Shown: piece after piece, positions 18,309 to 27,367 of the stretch
How the letters are laid out: each line of letters opens with the position of its first letter
Position numbering within the stretch: the stretch's first letter is position 1
Assembly (NCBI RefSeq): GCF_013410665.1
Contig: NZ_JACCFM010000001.1
Coordinates: 1,488,001 to 1,552,000 of the forward strand
DNA: 64,000 nucleotides
Direction of reading: 5' to 3'
DNA from: Leifsonia psychrotolerans
Lineage (GTDB): Bacteria; Actinomycetota; Actinomycetes; Actinomycetales; Microbacteriaceae
Notes under the pieces: generated by a model
What the model was told of the DNA's origin: nothing
Databases searched by the model: none
The model's input: the letters and a program-made list of their open reading frames with translations, nothing else
Made by a program: the position numbers and the translations under genes

Positions 18309-20056
18309 CCGACATCCGTCTGCCCATCGGCACCTGGGCCGAGGCCTTCGTGCAGTTCATCACCGATATTTTTCAACCCGTCTTCAACGTGATCAGCGCG
18401 CTCTTCGGCGGCTTCTACGAGGGCGTCGCCCTGATTTTTCAGTCTCCACCGTTCTGGATTCTCATTCTGGTGATCGCTGCCCTCGGCGTCTGGGCGCGCG
18501 GCTGGCTATTCGGTGCGGGCACCGTCGTCGGTCTCGGGCTGATCGTCGGTGTCGACCAGTGGTCAAACGCCATGGACACTCTCGCTCTGGTACTCGTTGC
18601 CGCGATCATTGCGATCGTGATCAGCGTGCCGCTCGGAATTCTGGCTGCACGTTCGGGAACTGCCTCGAAGATCCTGAAGCCAGTGCTCGACTTCATGCAG
18701 ACCATGCCGGCCTTCGTCTATCTGATTCCCGCGTTGATCCTGTTCCGGGTTGGAGTCGTTCCGGGCATCGTCGCGACGATCATCTTCTCACTCGCCCCCG
18801 GTGTGCGCATGACGGAACTCGGCATACGCGGAGTCGACAAGGAGGTTGTCGAAGCCGGCCACGCTTTCGGCGCCTCCCCGCGTCGCATCCTGCGCCAGAT
18901 CCAGCTGCCCCTCGCCGCACCGACGATCATGGCCGGCGTTAACCAGGTCATCATGCTGTCACTCTCGATGGTTGTCATCGCCGGAATGGTTGGCGCCGGT
19001 GGATTGGGGGGTCAGATCGTGCAGGCCCTCAGCCGCATCGATGTTGGCCTCGGGTTCGAAGCCGGCCTCGCTGTCGTCATCCTCGCGATCCTGCTCGACC
19101 GTCTCACCGCCGCTCTCGGCGCACCCCGCCCGAAGCGCGTCAGTGCGCCGTCTCGCCGTCTCACGCGCGGACTGCTCGTCGGCGGTGCCGTCGTCGTCGT
19201 CGCAGCGCTCGGCGTCGCCGGGTTCACGGCGAACACCGGTGCGACTGCAGCGGGGCCGGACAACGGTGACAAGAAGACCCTCACGCTCGCCGTCTTCAAC
19301 GGCTGGCCGGAGGGCGAGGCGGCCTCGTACCTCTGGAAGGACATCCTGGAGAAGAAGGGTTACACCGTCGACCTCGAATACGCGGATGCAGGCACTGTCT
19401 TCACCGGACTCAGCACCGGCGACTATGACCTGGTGCTCGACAGCTGGCTGCCGACCACTCACGAGGCCTACATGGAGAAGTACGGCGACACGCTCGTCGA
19501 CCTCGGTTCGTGGAACAACGACGCGGCCAACTTCATTGCGGTGAACGCCGATGCTCCGATCGACTCGCTCGACGACCTCGCGGCTCACGCTGATCTGTTC
19601 GACAACAAGATCATCGGCATCGAGCCGGGTGCCGGTCTCACGAATGCGACCGAGAAGAATGTGATCCCCGGCTACGGGCTGCAAGGTATGGACTTCATCA
19701 CCTCGTCAACGCCGGCGATGCTGTCAGAGTTGAAGGCCGCCCTAGCCTCCGGTGAGAACATCGCCGTGACACTGTGGAGCCCGCATTGGGCCTATGACGA
19801 GTTCGATCTGAAGAACCTGGCTGACCCGAAGGGCGCGCTCGGCACGACAGAGTCAATCCACTCCATCGGCAGTCTCGCGTTCACGAAGGACTTCCCCACC
19901 CTCGCCGGCTGGATCGGAGACTTCACACTCGACTCTGACCTGCTGTACTCACTCGAGAACGTCATGTTCAATGGTGAGACCTCGGGCGACTACGCACCCA
20001 TCGTCGCGGAGTGGATCTCCAAGAATGAGGACTACGTCGACGGGCTGACAAACTAG
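18305..20056 (+). CDS. Glycine betaine ABC transporter permease fused to substrate-binding domain (OpuABC/ProWX-like)
   Basis: A 583-aa fusion. The N-terminal ~280 residues are a ProW-type permease (GGFYEGVALIFQSPPFWILI, then the EAA region EAGHAFGASPRRILRQIQLP and SLSMVVIAGMVGAGGLG). After one more hydrophobic segment (LVGGAVVVVAALGVAGF) the C-terminal ~270 residues form an OpuAC binding domain (FNGWPEGEAASYLWKDILEK, SWLPTTHEAYMEKYG, LWSPHWAYDEFDLK). The Trp/Tyr-rich pieces match the aromatic cage for betaine. The receptor is thus tethered to the channel as in OpuA of Lactococcus. A strong terminator follows. Confidence 0.92.
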   Translation: MTDIRLPIGTWAEAFVQFITDIFQPVFNVISALFGGFYEGVALIFQSPPFWILILVIAALGVWARGWLFGAGTVVGLGLIVGVDQWSNAMDTLALVLVAAIIAIVISVPLGILAARSGTASKILKPVLDFMQTMPAFVYLIPALILFRVGVVPGIVATIIFSLAPGVRMTELGIRGVDKEVVEAGHAFGASPRRILRQIQLPLAAPTIMAGVNQVIMLSLSMVVIAGMVGAGGLGGQIVQALSRIDVGLGFEAGLAVVILAILLDRLTAALGAPRPKRVSAPSRRLTRGLLVGGAVVVVAALGVAGFTANTGATAAGPDNGDKKTLTLAVFNGWPEGEAASYLWKDILEKKGYTVDLEYADAGTVFTGLSTGDYDLVLDSWLPTTHEAYMEKYGDTLVDLGSWNNDAANFIAVNADAPIDSLDDLAAHADLFDNKIIGIEPGAGLTNATEKNVIPGYGLQGMDFITSSTPAMLSELKAALASGENIAVTLWSPHWAYDEFDLKNLADPKGALGTTESIHSIGSLAFTKDFPTLAGWIGDFTLDSDLLYSLENVMFNGETSGDYAPIVAEWISKNEDYVDGLTN

Positions 20057-20082
20057 TTCCGGTCATGACTACGACGTGACGT

Positions 20083-20113
20083 GGCTCGGCATCCGTTCGG
20101 ATGCCGGGCCATT
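20083..20113 (+). terminator. Rho-independent-type terminator of the osmoprotectant operon
   Basis: Stem GGCTCGGCATCC / GGATGCCGGGCC (one G-U pair) with a GTTC loop, followed by ATTT. It starts 26 bases after the stop codon of the permease fusion. The T-tract is short, as is usual in high-GC actinobacteria. Confidence 0.75.
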
Positions 20114-20185
20114 TCACGTGCAGGCACGGTGAGTCCGCCGGAGCTCTGCCAGGCTTCTCCGTTCCGGAACACGTAAGCTCATGCC

Positions 20186-21070
20186 ATGGCCAGGAAACCC
20201 AAGCCCCTCGTCTCGCCGACTGGCGGTCCCGCCGAAGGCGGGCAGTTGCCGTCGGGAATCATCAAGGGCTTCGATCGCATGCTGGCGATCCATCGGCCGT
20301 CTGTGCTCGCGCACATTCGGGCCATTCGTCGCCGAAACCCGACGGCGAGTCCCGCTGAACTCGTGCGGATTTTGGAACGCCGCTACCTGGCTGCCGTCAC
20401 CACCGGCGGGGCTGCCGTCGGAGCGACCGCCGTCATTCCCGGTGTCACCACCGGCATCACCCTGGTGCTGAGCGGAGTCGAGACGGCCGGCTTTCTCGAG
20501 GCGACGACCCTGTACGCGCAATCGGTGAGCGAGGTGCATGGCATCGCCGTCGAAGACCCCGAACGCGCCCGGGCACTCGTGCTGACAATGATGCTGGGCC
20601 GGGAAGGCTCCGACCTCGTGCGCCAGCTTGGCGGTCAGGTCACCGGCGCCGGCACCGCGCGCACCGCCTATTGGGGCGAACTCGTCACGAGCAGTATTCC
20701 GCGCACCATCATGGTCCCCCTGACCGACAAGCTGAAAAGCGCATTCATACGTCAGTTCGCCTCTCGCGGCGGCGCGAGTTTCATCGGAAAAGCAGCGCCG
20801 TTTGGGATTGGTGCGGTCATCGGCGGCGCCGGCAACCACATCCTCGGCAAACGAGTCGTGCAGTCGTCACGGCTCGCATTCGGACCGGCTCCCGCCTTCT
20901 TCAGAGCGGAACTCGAACCGATCGTGCGCGATGTGAAAGTGCGCACGGTGCGGGTGCGCGAGGTGGGAGTGCGCGAGGCCGCAACTATGCGACTCACGCG
21001 TCTAGGCACAAGCGCGCGCTCGGTGCTGCGGCGTCCTCCGTCCGCACAGCCATCATCCGAGGAAGATTAG
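20186..21070 (+). CDS. Hypothetical protein with central hydrophobic segment
   Basis: A 294-aa protein I do not recognise. A hydrophilic N-terminus (PKPLVSPTGGPAEGG) leads to RILERRYLAAVTTGGAAVGATAV and the Gly/Val-rich VIPGVTTGITLVLSGVETAGF, which could be one or two membrane-inserted helices. A second Gly-rich stretch PFGIGAVIGGAGNHILGKRVV lies near residue 210, and the C-terminus is basic (VRTVRVREVGVREAATMR). The overall helical, glycine-rich look is faintly reminiscent of EcsC-type proteins, but no diagnostic motif is present. Its stop overlaps the convergent gene's stop by 3 bp. Confidence 0.7.
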   Translation: MARKPKPLVSPTGGPAEGGQLPSGIIKGFDRMLAIHRPSVLAHIRAIRRRNPTASPAELVRILERRYLAAVTTGGAAVGATAVIPGVTTGITLVLSGVETAGFLEATTLYAQSVSEVHGIAVEDPERARALVLTMMLGREGSDLVRQLGGQVTGAGTARTAYWGELVTSSIPRTIMVPLTDKLKSAFIRQFASRGGASFIGKAAPFGIGAVIGGAGNHILGKRVVQSSRLAFGPAPAFFRAELEPIVRDVKVRTVRVREVGVREAATMRLTRLGTSARSVLRRPPSAQPSSEED

Positions 21071-22344
21071 ACCGGCTCGCCCTGCGGTTCCTTTTCGAGT
21101 TCGTCGATCTCGGCGTCTTGGGAATGCAGCGTCTTGAACCGGTCCCATTCATCCATCACGTGTTGGACTGCCGCGTGAAAGCGTGCCGTTGCCGCACCCT
21201 GCGTCGAATCGCCGAAGTACCGTTCGACCCAGACGGCCAGGCGGGCCTCGGCTGCCTCGTCGTGAGTGAGCTGGTCGATTTCGGCGACCACGTTCGGGGC
21301 ATCCTTCGCCGCAAGCCATTCGCAGTCGGAGAGATACCCACCCCTGTCGATCTCTGCCGCGGCATTCAACGGGCGCGTGATCAGCAACGGCTTTCCCGCA
21401 GCGAGCCTGTCGTAGACCATCGCCGAAATATCGACGATCGCCACATCGGCGTTCGAAAGCTGCCAGCCGAGTTCGGCACCGGTGTCGTAGATGTGCTGCG
21501 CAGCGGAATCACGCGCATTGGCTGCGGCAATCGCCTGGATGATCCGCTTGTTTGCGGCTGCGTAGGCCGGATCGACGACACCACTGCGCGGGTGGGGGCG
21601 GTAGATGACCCGGTGACGACCGGTCGCCAGGAGAGCAGTGACGATCCCGACGCCGTGACTGGCGATCGAACCGTATGCCGCGGCGGGGCGGTCGCCTTCC
21701 CAGGTGGGGGCGTAGAGCACGACCTGACGCTCGTCCGGCGTGTACGGAAGCGTTCCAGCGTAGTGGTCGGCTTGAGGGCGTCCGATCTTCACCGCTCGCG
21801 CATCGAAGTCATAGTTCCAGAGCACCGTGTCGAGGCGTGCCAACGCGGCATCCCCGGCGACGAACGCGTAGTCGTAGGCCTTGAACTGGTTGGTCGTCAT
21901 GTACATCTTGTCGCTCTCACCATGGTTGATGAAAACGTGCCAGCGGCGCCCATAGCGCATCATCTGGAAGTTCTTTGTGTTTTGGTTCACATAGAACACG
22001 ACACGAATGTCTTGCTCGGCGATGACCTGCTCCAACTCGGTCACTTTCCGCACATGTGCCACGGGTAGCGGTGATTCGGAAAGCATCGTGAGAGTGCCTC
22101 CCGAGGTGCGGCTGAGAATTACGACCGGCCAGGTCTCGGCCAGTCTGGCCAGCGGTTTGTACCACTGGCGCATCTGGTAGAGGTTCACCGGGCCATCGGC
22201 AAAGTAGACCGCAATCTTGAAATGCCCGCTGGGCAGTGGGCCTTGCTCGGCCAGCTTGCCGTGCAGCGCACGCTTCGCTTGACGCGACGCCCGCACCTCT
22301 TTGACTAATTTAACGGCCCGTCTGACGTCATGATTAATACCCAC
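21067..22344 (-). CDS. CDP-glycerol glycerophosphotransferase family protein (TagF-like)
   Basis: Peripheral membrane enzyme of 425 aa that polymerises or primes glycerol-phosphate-type wall polymers. Family landmarks are RRWHVFINHGESDKMY near residue 140, VVLYAPTWEGDRP near 215, RVIYRPHPRSGVVDP near 255 and the C-terminal DVAIVDISAMVYDRLAAGKPLL. The HGESDK and RPHPR histidines match the presumed catalytic pair of TagF. The GTG at 22344 is the only start near the expected N-terminus and it lacks a clear ribosome site. It is the last gene of the minus-strand surface-polymer operon. Confidence 0.85.
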   Translation of the reverse strand: MGINHDVRRAVKLVKEVRASRQAKRALHGKLAEQGPLPSGHFKIAVYFADGPVNLYQMRQWYKPLARLAETWPVVILSRTSGGTLTMLSESPLPVAHVRKVTELEQVIAEQDIRVVFYVNQNTKNFQMMRYGRRWHVFINHGESDKMYMTTNQFKAYDYAFVAGDAALARLDTVLWNYDFDARAVKIGRPQADHYAGTLPYTPDERQVVLYAPTWEGDRPAAAYGSIASHGVGIVTALLATGRHRVIYRPHPRSGVVDPAYAAANKRIIQAIAAANARDSAAQHIYDTGAELGWQLSNADVAIVDISAMVYDRLAAGKPLLITRPLNAAAEIDRGGYLSDCEWLAAKDAPNVVAEIDQLTHDEAAEARLAVWVERYFGDSTQGAATARFHAAVQHVMDEWDRFKTLHSQDAEIDELEKEPQGEPV

Positions 22345-22417
22345 GTTTTAAGACTATCGAGCGCGCCTGAGTGACTCCGTGGGAACCGGCTCGAAACGAC
22401 GGACCGGTAGCGAATCG

Positions 22418-23284
22418 TTAGACGATCGGTGGCCGCCCGGCCAATGTCATGCGCCAGATTGTGCGGGCCGACAGCGGCCTCCGCTCCCCCGGGTCGTGCG
22501 TCCAGCCTTCGCGCCAGCCGCCGAACCAGGCCGACAATGCCGGCCGATTTCGCGCCCACCGCAACATCTGAATGGCCGTCCACGACCCGACGTAGAGCGG
22601 CACGAACGGAGCCGGAAGATTGCGGCGCGCCAGCCAGACGCGGTTGCGCGCATTCAGCCTGTAATACGCCGCATGTCGCGTGGGCAAAATCACGGGGTGG
22701 TGAGCTTCAAGATTGCCGGCATACCAGGCGCGGAGGCCCTGATCCCAGACCCGCCAGGCCAGCTCGATACCTTCGTGTGCATAGAAAAATGGCTCGGCCC
22801 AGCCGCCTGTCGCGTCAAAGACGGAACGAGGCAGCAGAACGGCGCCCTCCCAGACTGAGAAAACGGCGCTGGAGTGCGTAGCCTCCCCCTTGCGAATGCG
22901 CGGAATCCAGCGCTTCGGCGGGGTCAAACCGCTCGGGTCAACCACGCGCGGCTGCACGAGACCGATCGATGGGTCTGAACGCACGATGGCGACGGCATCC
23001 CGCAGAAAATTCGGGTCGGGAATGCTGGCATCGTCGTCGAGAAAGAAGAGGTATTCCCCCGTCACGAGCGAGACACCACGGTTTCGGCCAGCCGGAATGC
23101 CGAGGTTCGTCGGGAGGCCGAGGGTAGCGACGCCGCCCGGCAGTCCAGTCGGTTCCCAGCCGTTGCCCACGCAGACCACGTCGAGTTGCACGCCCCGCTG
23201 CGCCAGGATGCTTCGGAGCCCGCGATCAAGGTCGTCTGGCCGGGTTCCCTGGGTGAGCACGACGACGCCGACAGTCGGCAGCAT
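22418..23284 (-). CDS. Glycosyltransferase family 2
   Basis: GT-A fold enzyme of 288 aa. MLPTVGVVVLTQGTRPDDLD starts the fold, the metal-binding FFLDDDASI lies near residue 90 and the acceptor-side FFYAHEGIELAWRVWDQG near 180, as in rhamnosyl/galactofuranosyl-type GT2 proteins. The open frame extends 31 codons upstream, but that part is not conserved-looking and the ATG at 23284 places it 13 bp after the CDP-alcohol phosphotransferase stop. The N-terminal GTG (VSVPSAHER) nine codons earlier is possible. It is part of the surface-polymer operon. Confidence 0.85.
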   Translation of the reverse strand: MLPTVGVVVLTQGTRPDDLDRGLRSILAQRGVQLDVVCVGNGWEPTGLPGGVATLGLPTNLGIPAGRNRGVSLVTGEYLFFLDDDASIPDPNFLRDAVAIVRSDPSIGLVQPRVVDPSGLTPPKRWIPRIRKGEATHSSAVFSVWEGAVLLPRSVFDATGGWAEPFFYAHEGIELAWRVWDQGLRAWYAGNLEAHHPVILPTRHAAYYRLNARNRVWLARRNLPAPFVPLYVGSWTAIQMLRWARNRPALSAWFGGWREGWTHDPGERRPLSARTIWRMTLAGRPPIV

Positions 23285-23297
23285 CCGCTCGTGCGCG

Positions 23298-24110
23298 CTA
23301 GGAACGGACACGCTTGGAAGCCATGATCGCAACGAAATGGCCGACGAGCGCGAGGAAGGCGAGTGGCACGAGAACAATCACTACGATTCGATCGACGAGC
23401 GGCTGCCCCAGGAAAAGCCCCACCAGCGCTGAGGCGAAGATCACGATTGTCATCTCAACCGAGTGGTAGAGGCGGTGGAACGGCACGAACCGGGCGAAGC
23501 GGCGTGCGCGCGCGAGCAGACTCGAAGTTGGCGCCTTCTCTCCCTGGGTATCGGCGAGCTTCACCAGGCCGGCGTTGGCCCGGGCCACATGCACCATGTC
23601 GTTGAGCGCCTTGTTCAGTACGATCAGCAGGGCCAGAAGCAGCGCCAGCGTCGTCCAGAGGAAGTCGGCGGGTGCCTCGAACGGGTAGGCGGCGACACGG
23701 ATTCCGAACGCGATCGGAATGAGAGCCTCGGTTGTGTAATGGCCCACCTTGTCGAGGAATACCCCGGCCGGAGACGAGGTCTTGCGCCAGCGGGCAACCT
23801 CGCCGTCGGAGCAGTCGACCAGCATCTGCAACTGGCTGAGCAGAAGGGCGAGAACCGCACCCCAGATACCGGGAATGAGTAGTGCGGCAGCGGTCGACCA
23901 GCCGACCAAGATCATCAGTCCGGTGACACCGTTCGCCGAGATGCGCGTCTTCAGCAGCATCCAGGTGAGGTATGGAGAGAGGTCGCGCAGGTAGAGCGAG
24001 GCCGTCCAATGCTCGGCGTTGTCGCGCAGCCGCACTTCGGGAGGCTGAGTGATACGGCGAAGTTCATCAATTGAGCGGGGACGGGAGTAGGCCGGTGATT
24101 CTGGCTGCAT
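23298..24110 (-). CDS. CDP-alcohol phosphotransferase with altered catalytic motif
   Basis: Membrane enzyme of 270 aa in the CDP-alcohol phosphatidyltransferase superfamily. It has five or six helices, with the active-site motif at the end of helix 2. The motif reads DCSDGEVARW, then GVFLDKVGH, so the canonical DxxDGxxARx8GxxxDxxxD is kept except that the last Asp is His. The ATG at 24110 lies 2 bp after the stop of the upstream glycosyltransferase. Operon context points to a cell-surface polyol-phosphate or phosphoglycolipid product rather than a housekeeping phospholipid. Whether the His substitution changes chemistry is open. Confidence 0.85.
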   Translation of the reverse strand: MQPESPAYSRPRSIDELRRITQPPEVRLRDNAEHWTASLYLRDLSPYLTWMLLKTRISANGVTGLMILVGWSTAAALLIPGIWGAVLALLLSQLQMLVDCSDGEVARWRKTSSPAGVFLDKVGHYTTEALIPIAFGIRVAAYPFEAPADFLWTTLALLLALLIVLNKALNDMVHVARANAGLVKLADTQGEKAPTSSLLARARRFARFVPFHRLYHSVEMTIVIFASALVGLFLGQPLVDRIVVIVLVPLAFLALVGHFVAIMASKRVRS

Positions 24111-24112
24111 GA

Positions 24113-25168
24113 TTATCTTCCCGTGTGAGCAGTAATGTTGCTGGTCAGCTTCAGATAGCCGAGAACGAAGCCGCTTCCCCAGCAAAAATGAATGCAGGGC
24201 AAGACTATGAGAAACCAGAGCGCTGCACGAAAACCGTCCGGGCGGGTCACGAGGATTGTGGCGGCGATCACGAAGAGCAGGTACACGGCGGGGGCGACGA
24301 ATCCGAGAAGAAGCCACGGGGTCCCACCGAGCACGGCCACTACAATTCCGACGATTCCGAGCACCAGTCCGAGAGCGGTGCCGACAACCGTCGCCGGCGG
24401 TATAAAGTAGCGCAGCCCATTGGCAGCGGGAAAACGTCGGGCGAGTTCGCCGCGCCAGAGTCCGGTCGACAGCATCTGCCGGGCCAGCCTGGCCACGCTG
24501 GGTCGCGGACGGTAGAGCACTTTCAAGTCGGGAGTAAACCAGACGGTTTCCCCGGATTCGCGCAGGCGACGGTTCAGTTCCCAATCCTGACCACGTTTGA
24601 TGCTCTCGTCGAAGAGACCGACCGCGGTGATGCTCGAGCGGCGGAAGCAACCGAGGTAGACCGTGTCGGCCTCCCCCTCTGCCCCACCGATGTGGAAGGG
24701 TGTTCCGCCCAGCCCGACGCGCGAACCGTAAGCACGGGCGACGGCTTTCTGGAACGGCAGTTCTCCCTGCGCGTCCATGATGCCGCCGACATTGGCGGCA
24801 CCCGTGCGTTCCAACGTGGCCACAGCGATGCGAGCATAGTCTGAGGGAAGTACCGAGTGGGCATCCACCCGAATGATCACCGGGAACGATGACGCGTGAA
24901 TCGCGATGTTCAGACCGGCCGGTGTCGAGCCGATGTCGTTGGGCACAACGCGGATGCGCGGATCGACCGCGGCCATCTCCGCCACAAGCTCTGTCGTGCC
25001 ATCTATGCTCGGCCCGAGTGCGAGAGTCACGTCGAACGGACCGTCGTAGTCCTGCTGCAGCAAGCTATCGACAGCGGCTCGCACGTGGCTCACTTCGTTC
25101 AGCACCGGCATCACATAGGAGACGCCAATCAAGGGTTCGTCGCCGGGTCGGTGCTCGAGGTTAGCCAT
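24113..25168 (-). CDS. Glycosyltransferase family 2 with C-terminal membrane helices
   Basis: About 351 aa from ATG 25168. The GT2 domain opens with GVSYVMPVLNEVSHVRAAV, has IRVDAHSVLP as the DxD-type motif near residue 105 and RGQDWELNRRLRESG as the acceptor motif near 195. The C-terminal ~100 residues contain three hydrophobic segments (VVGTALGLVLGIVGIVVAVL, PAVYLLFVIAATILV, LPCIHFCWGSGFVLGYL), so it is membrane-bound. This resembles succinoglycan-type ExoA enzymes. A longer GTG start at 25246 would sit inside the upstream gene's terminator and is less likely. It is the first gene of the surface-polymer operon. Confidence 0.85.
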   Translation of the reverse strand: MANLEHRPGDEPLIGVSYVMPVLNEVSHVRAAVDSLLQQDYDGPFDVTLALGPSIDGTTELVAEMAAVDPRIRVVPNDIGSTPAGLNIAIHASSFPVIIRVDAHSVLPSDYARIAVATLERTGAANVGGIMDAQGELPFQKAVARAYGSRVGLGGTPFHIGGAEGEADTVYLGCFRRSSITAVGLFDESIKRGQDWELNRRLRESGETVWFTPDLKVLYRPRPSVARLARQMLSTGLWRGELARRFPAANGLRYFIPPATVVGTALGLVLGIVGIVVAVLGGTPWLLLGFVAPAVYLLFVIAATILVTRPDGFRAALWFLIVLPCIHFCWGSGFVLGYLKLTSNITAHTGR

Positions 25169-25238
25169 AGTTCCATTCGTGATCAGGTCGATCAGCCTAT
25201 CAGGCAGCCGATGGGGCAGCGCTAAGGGTGGTTCAGCG

Positions 25239-25285
25239 CCAGACACAGCAGCGCCGCCGGGTTAACCGGCGGCGCTGCTGTCTGG
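25239..25285 (-). terminator. Terminator downstream of the HtrA-like gene
   Basis: A near-perfect inverted repeat: AGCAGCGCCGCCGG pairs with CCGGCGGCGCTGCT around a GTTAA loop, extended by CCAGAC/GTCTGG after a 2-nt bulge. It begins 14 bp past the stop codon of the minus-strand protease gene and separates it from the glycosyltransferase operon. Confidence 0.8.
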
Positions 25286-25298
25286 AAGGAACAGCCGG

Positions 25299-27161
25299 TC
25301 AGCCCGCGAGGGACCCCAGGGTGACCGAGACGGTTTTCGCACTTCCGTCGCGTTCGTACGTCAGTTCCGACTTCGCGCCGGCTGCTACGGCACGCACCTG
25401 AGCAGTGAGATCTGTCGCCCCGGTGATCGGCACGCCGTTGAAGTTGGTCACGATGTCGCCCTTCTGCAATCCGGCGGCTGCGGCCGGACCACCGGAGGTC
25501 ACTGAGCTGATCAACGCCCCAACGGTCGTGCTCGACGCCGCGGCTGATGCATCGCCGACGCTCGCGCCGAGCAGACCATGGGTGGCCGTTCCCGTGGCGA
25601 TAAGTTCGTCAGAAATGCGCTTGGCCAGGTTCGACGTAAGCGCGAATCCGACGCCGATGCTCCCGCCCGTGGACGATGTGGTGCTCGCATTCGCGATCGC
25701 CACGTTGATGCCGATCAACTCTCCGCTGCTGTTCAGCAGCGGCCCACCGGAGTTGCCCGGGTTGATCGACGCGTCGGTCTGAATCACGGGCAGCGACACG
25801 CTTGCTGTCGCACTCTGCTGCGGGGCGTTCCCGTTGCCCTGATCGAAGTAGTAATCGAACGGGCCCGGCGTGCTGTTCTTGTTTGGTGTTGTGGTGTCCG
25901 GTGACGTCGGCGCCGCCGACGACGCGACGGTAATGCTGCGGTTGAGCGCGCTGACGATTCCCGTCGTCACTGTGCCCGAGAGACCTAGGGGTGCTCCGAT
26001 GGCGACTGTCGCGTCGCCTACGTTGAGCTTGCTCGAGTTCGCCCAGCTGATCGGGGTCAGACCGGAGGCGTCAACCAGCTTGATGACGGCCAGGTCGGAG
26101 ACGGGGTCGGTGCCGATCACCTTTGCGTTGTAGATTGAGCCATCGCTCAGGGTGACTTTGACCGTTCCGTCGGCCGAGGCTCCATCCAGAGTCACCACGT
26201 GTGTGTTGGTCAGGATGTAGCCGTCGTCACTCAGTATCACTCCCGACCCCGTGCCACCCTCAGAGGACGTCGTCACGTTGATCGTCACAACGCTCGGCGA
26301 CGCCTTCGCTGCGACAGCAGTGACGTCGTTGACGCTCTGGGTGTTGTTCACCACGATGTTCGCGGGACCCTGCGATTGGCTGGCCGCACCGGAGTTGTTG
26401 TTGCCACTACCGGCGAGTGCGACCACTCCGGCACCGGTTGCGCCGCCGATGATCGCACCGATGGCCAGTGCCGCGACGAGCATTCCGCCCCGTCGGCGAC
26501 GCGCGGGTACAGGGGCCGGCTGGTTCGGTTCGGTCGGAGAACCGTTTTCGGAGGCATAGAGCGGGCGACCGAATGCATCGGTGGGATAGGCGGCCGTAGA
26601 TCCATTCGGGGCCGCGCTCGGGACCGCGCTCGGGACCGCGCTCGGGACCGCGCTCGGGGCCGCGCTCGGGGCCGCGTGCTGGTACGCAGCGTGCTGAGCC
26701 ATCGACTCAGGCTGGGCTGCCGTAACCGTCGGGGCCGGCATGACTGGAGGGGCTACCGGCGGGGCCGACGCGACTGGCGGAGCCACCTGTGGGGCCGGCG
26801 GAGCGGGCGGGGCTTGAATTGATGAAGCCTCGGACACAGGAGGAATCGTAGCGGGCGCGGCGGGAACAGCGGATGCTGCTGCGGGTGCGGCTGGTGGTGC
26901 TGGCGCGGCCGAAGCGGCAAAAGCAGCCTGCGCTGCAGCTGCCGCTCGCTGGGCGGCGGCGGCCTTTTCAACGGCGGCTTCGTGAGCCAGCGCCGCGGCA
27001 GCTCTTTCCGCTGCCGCAGCATGCGCGGCGGCAATGGCGCTTTCTGCGGCCTGCGCCGCGGAATCCGATACGTTCGCCGGCGCCCCCGCATTGACCTCCG
27101 GGTTCACACCGTTGCCGGATTGTTCGGGGGTTGTGCCGGGTTCTTGTGTGTTGTCGGTCAT
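25299..27161 (-). CDS. HtrA/DegP-like trypsin-type serine protease with PDZ domain
   Basis: Membrane-anchored envelope protease of 620 aa. Residues ~1-220 are an Ala/Pro-rich cytoplasmic tail, with EAAVEKAAAAQRAAAA heptad-like runs and four SAVP-type repeats. One transmembrane helix follows the basic ARRRRGG. The trypsin-like domain has the catalytic His in TNTHVV (residue 321), Asp in DPVSDLAVIKL and Ser in INPGNSGGP. A C-terminal PDZ domain (GGPAAAAGLQKGDIVTNFNG) ends the protein. GGAAGGAG precedes the ATG. The role is presumably envelope protein quality control. The Ala-rich tail is unusually long. Confidence 0.92.
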   Translation of the reverse strand: MTDNTQEPGTTPEQSGNGVNPEVNAGAPANVSDSAAQAAESAIAAAHAAAAERAAAALAHEAAVEKAAAAQRAAAAAQAAFAASAAPAPPAAPAAASAVPAAPATIPPVSEASSIQAPPAPPAPQVAPPVASAPPVAPPVMPAPTVTAAQPESMAQHAAYQHAAPSAAPSAVPSAVPSAVPSAAPNGSTAAYPTDAFGRPLYASENGSPTEPNQPAPVPARRRRGGMLVAALAIGAIIGGATGAGVVALAGSGNNNSGAASQSQGPANIVVNNTQSVNDVTAVAAKASPSVVTINVTTSSEGGTGSGVILSDDGYILTNTHVVTLDGASADGTVKVTLSDGSIYNAKVIGTDPVSDLAVIKLVDASGLTPISWANSSKLNVGDATVAIGAPLGLSGTVTTGIVSALNRSITVASSAAPTSPDTTTPNKNSTPGPFDYYFDQGNGNAPQQSATASVSLPVIQTDASINPGNSGGPLLNSSGELIGINVAIANASTTSSTGGSIGVGFALTSNLAKRISDELIATGTATHGLLGASVGDASAAASSTTVGALISSVTSGGPAAAAGLQKGDIVTNFNGVPITGATDLTAQVRAVAAGAKSELTYERDGSAKTVSVTLGSLAG

Positions 27162-27367
27162 GGGGTGCTCCTTCCAAGCGTTGTCAGCTTCACGCTCGAA
27201 CCTGAGTGTTCTCTATGTGAGAAGTAAGAGCATCCGATGGCGAAGCCGTGACCTTGCTTGGGGTTGGATCCGACCGGCGGAATCACGCAGAGTTGCCGAC
27301 GAAATCAGCGTAGCGCGACTGGCTGTGTCACTGAATGTCGTAGTTTGGGAGCCATGCAGGTTTCTCG

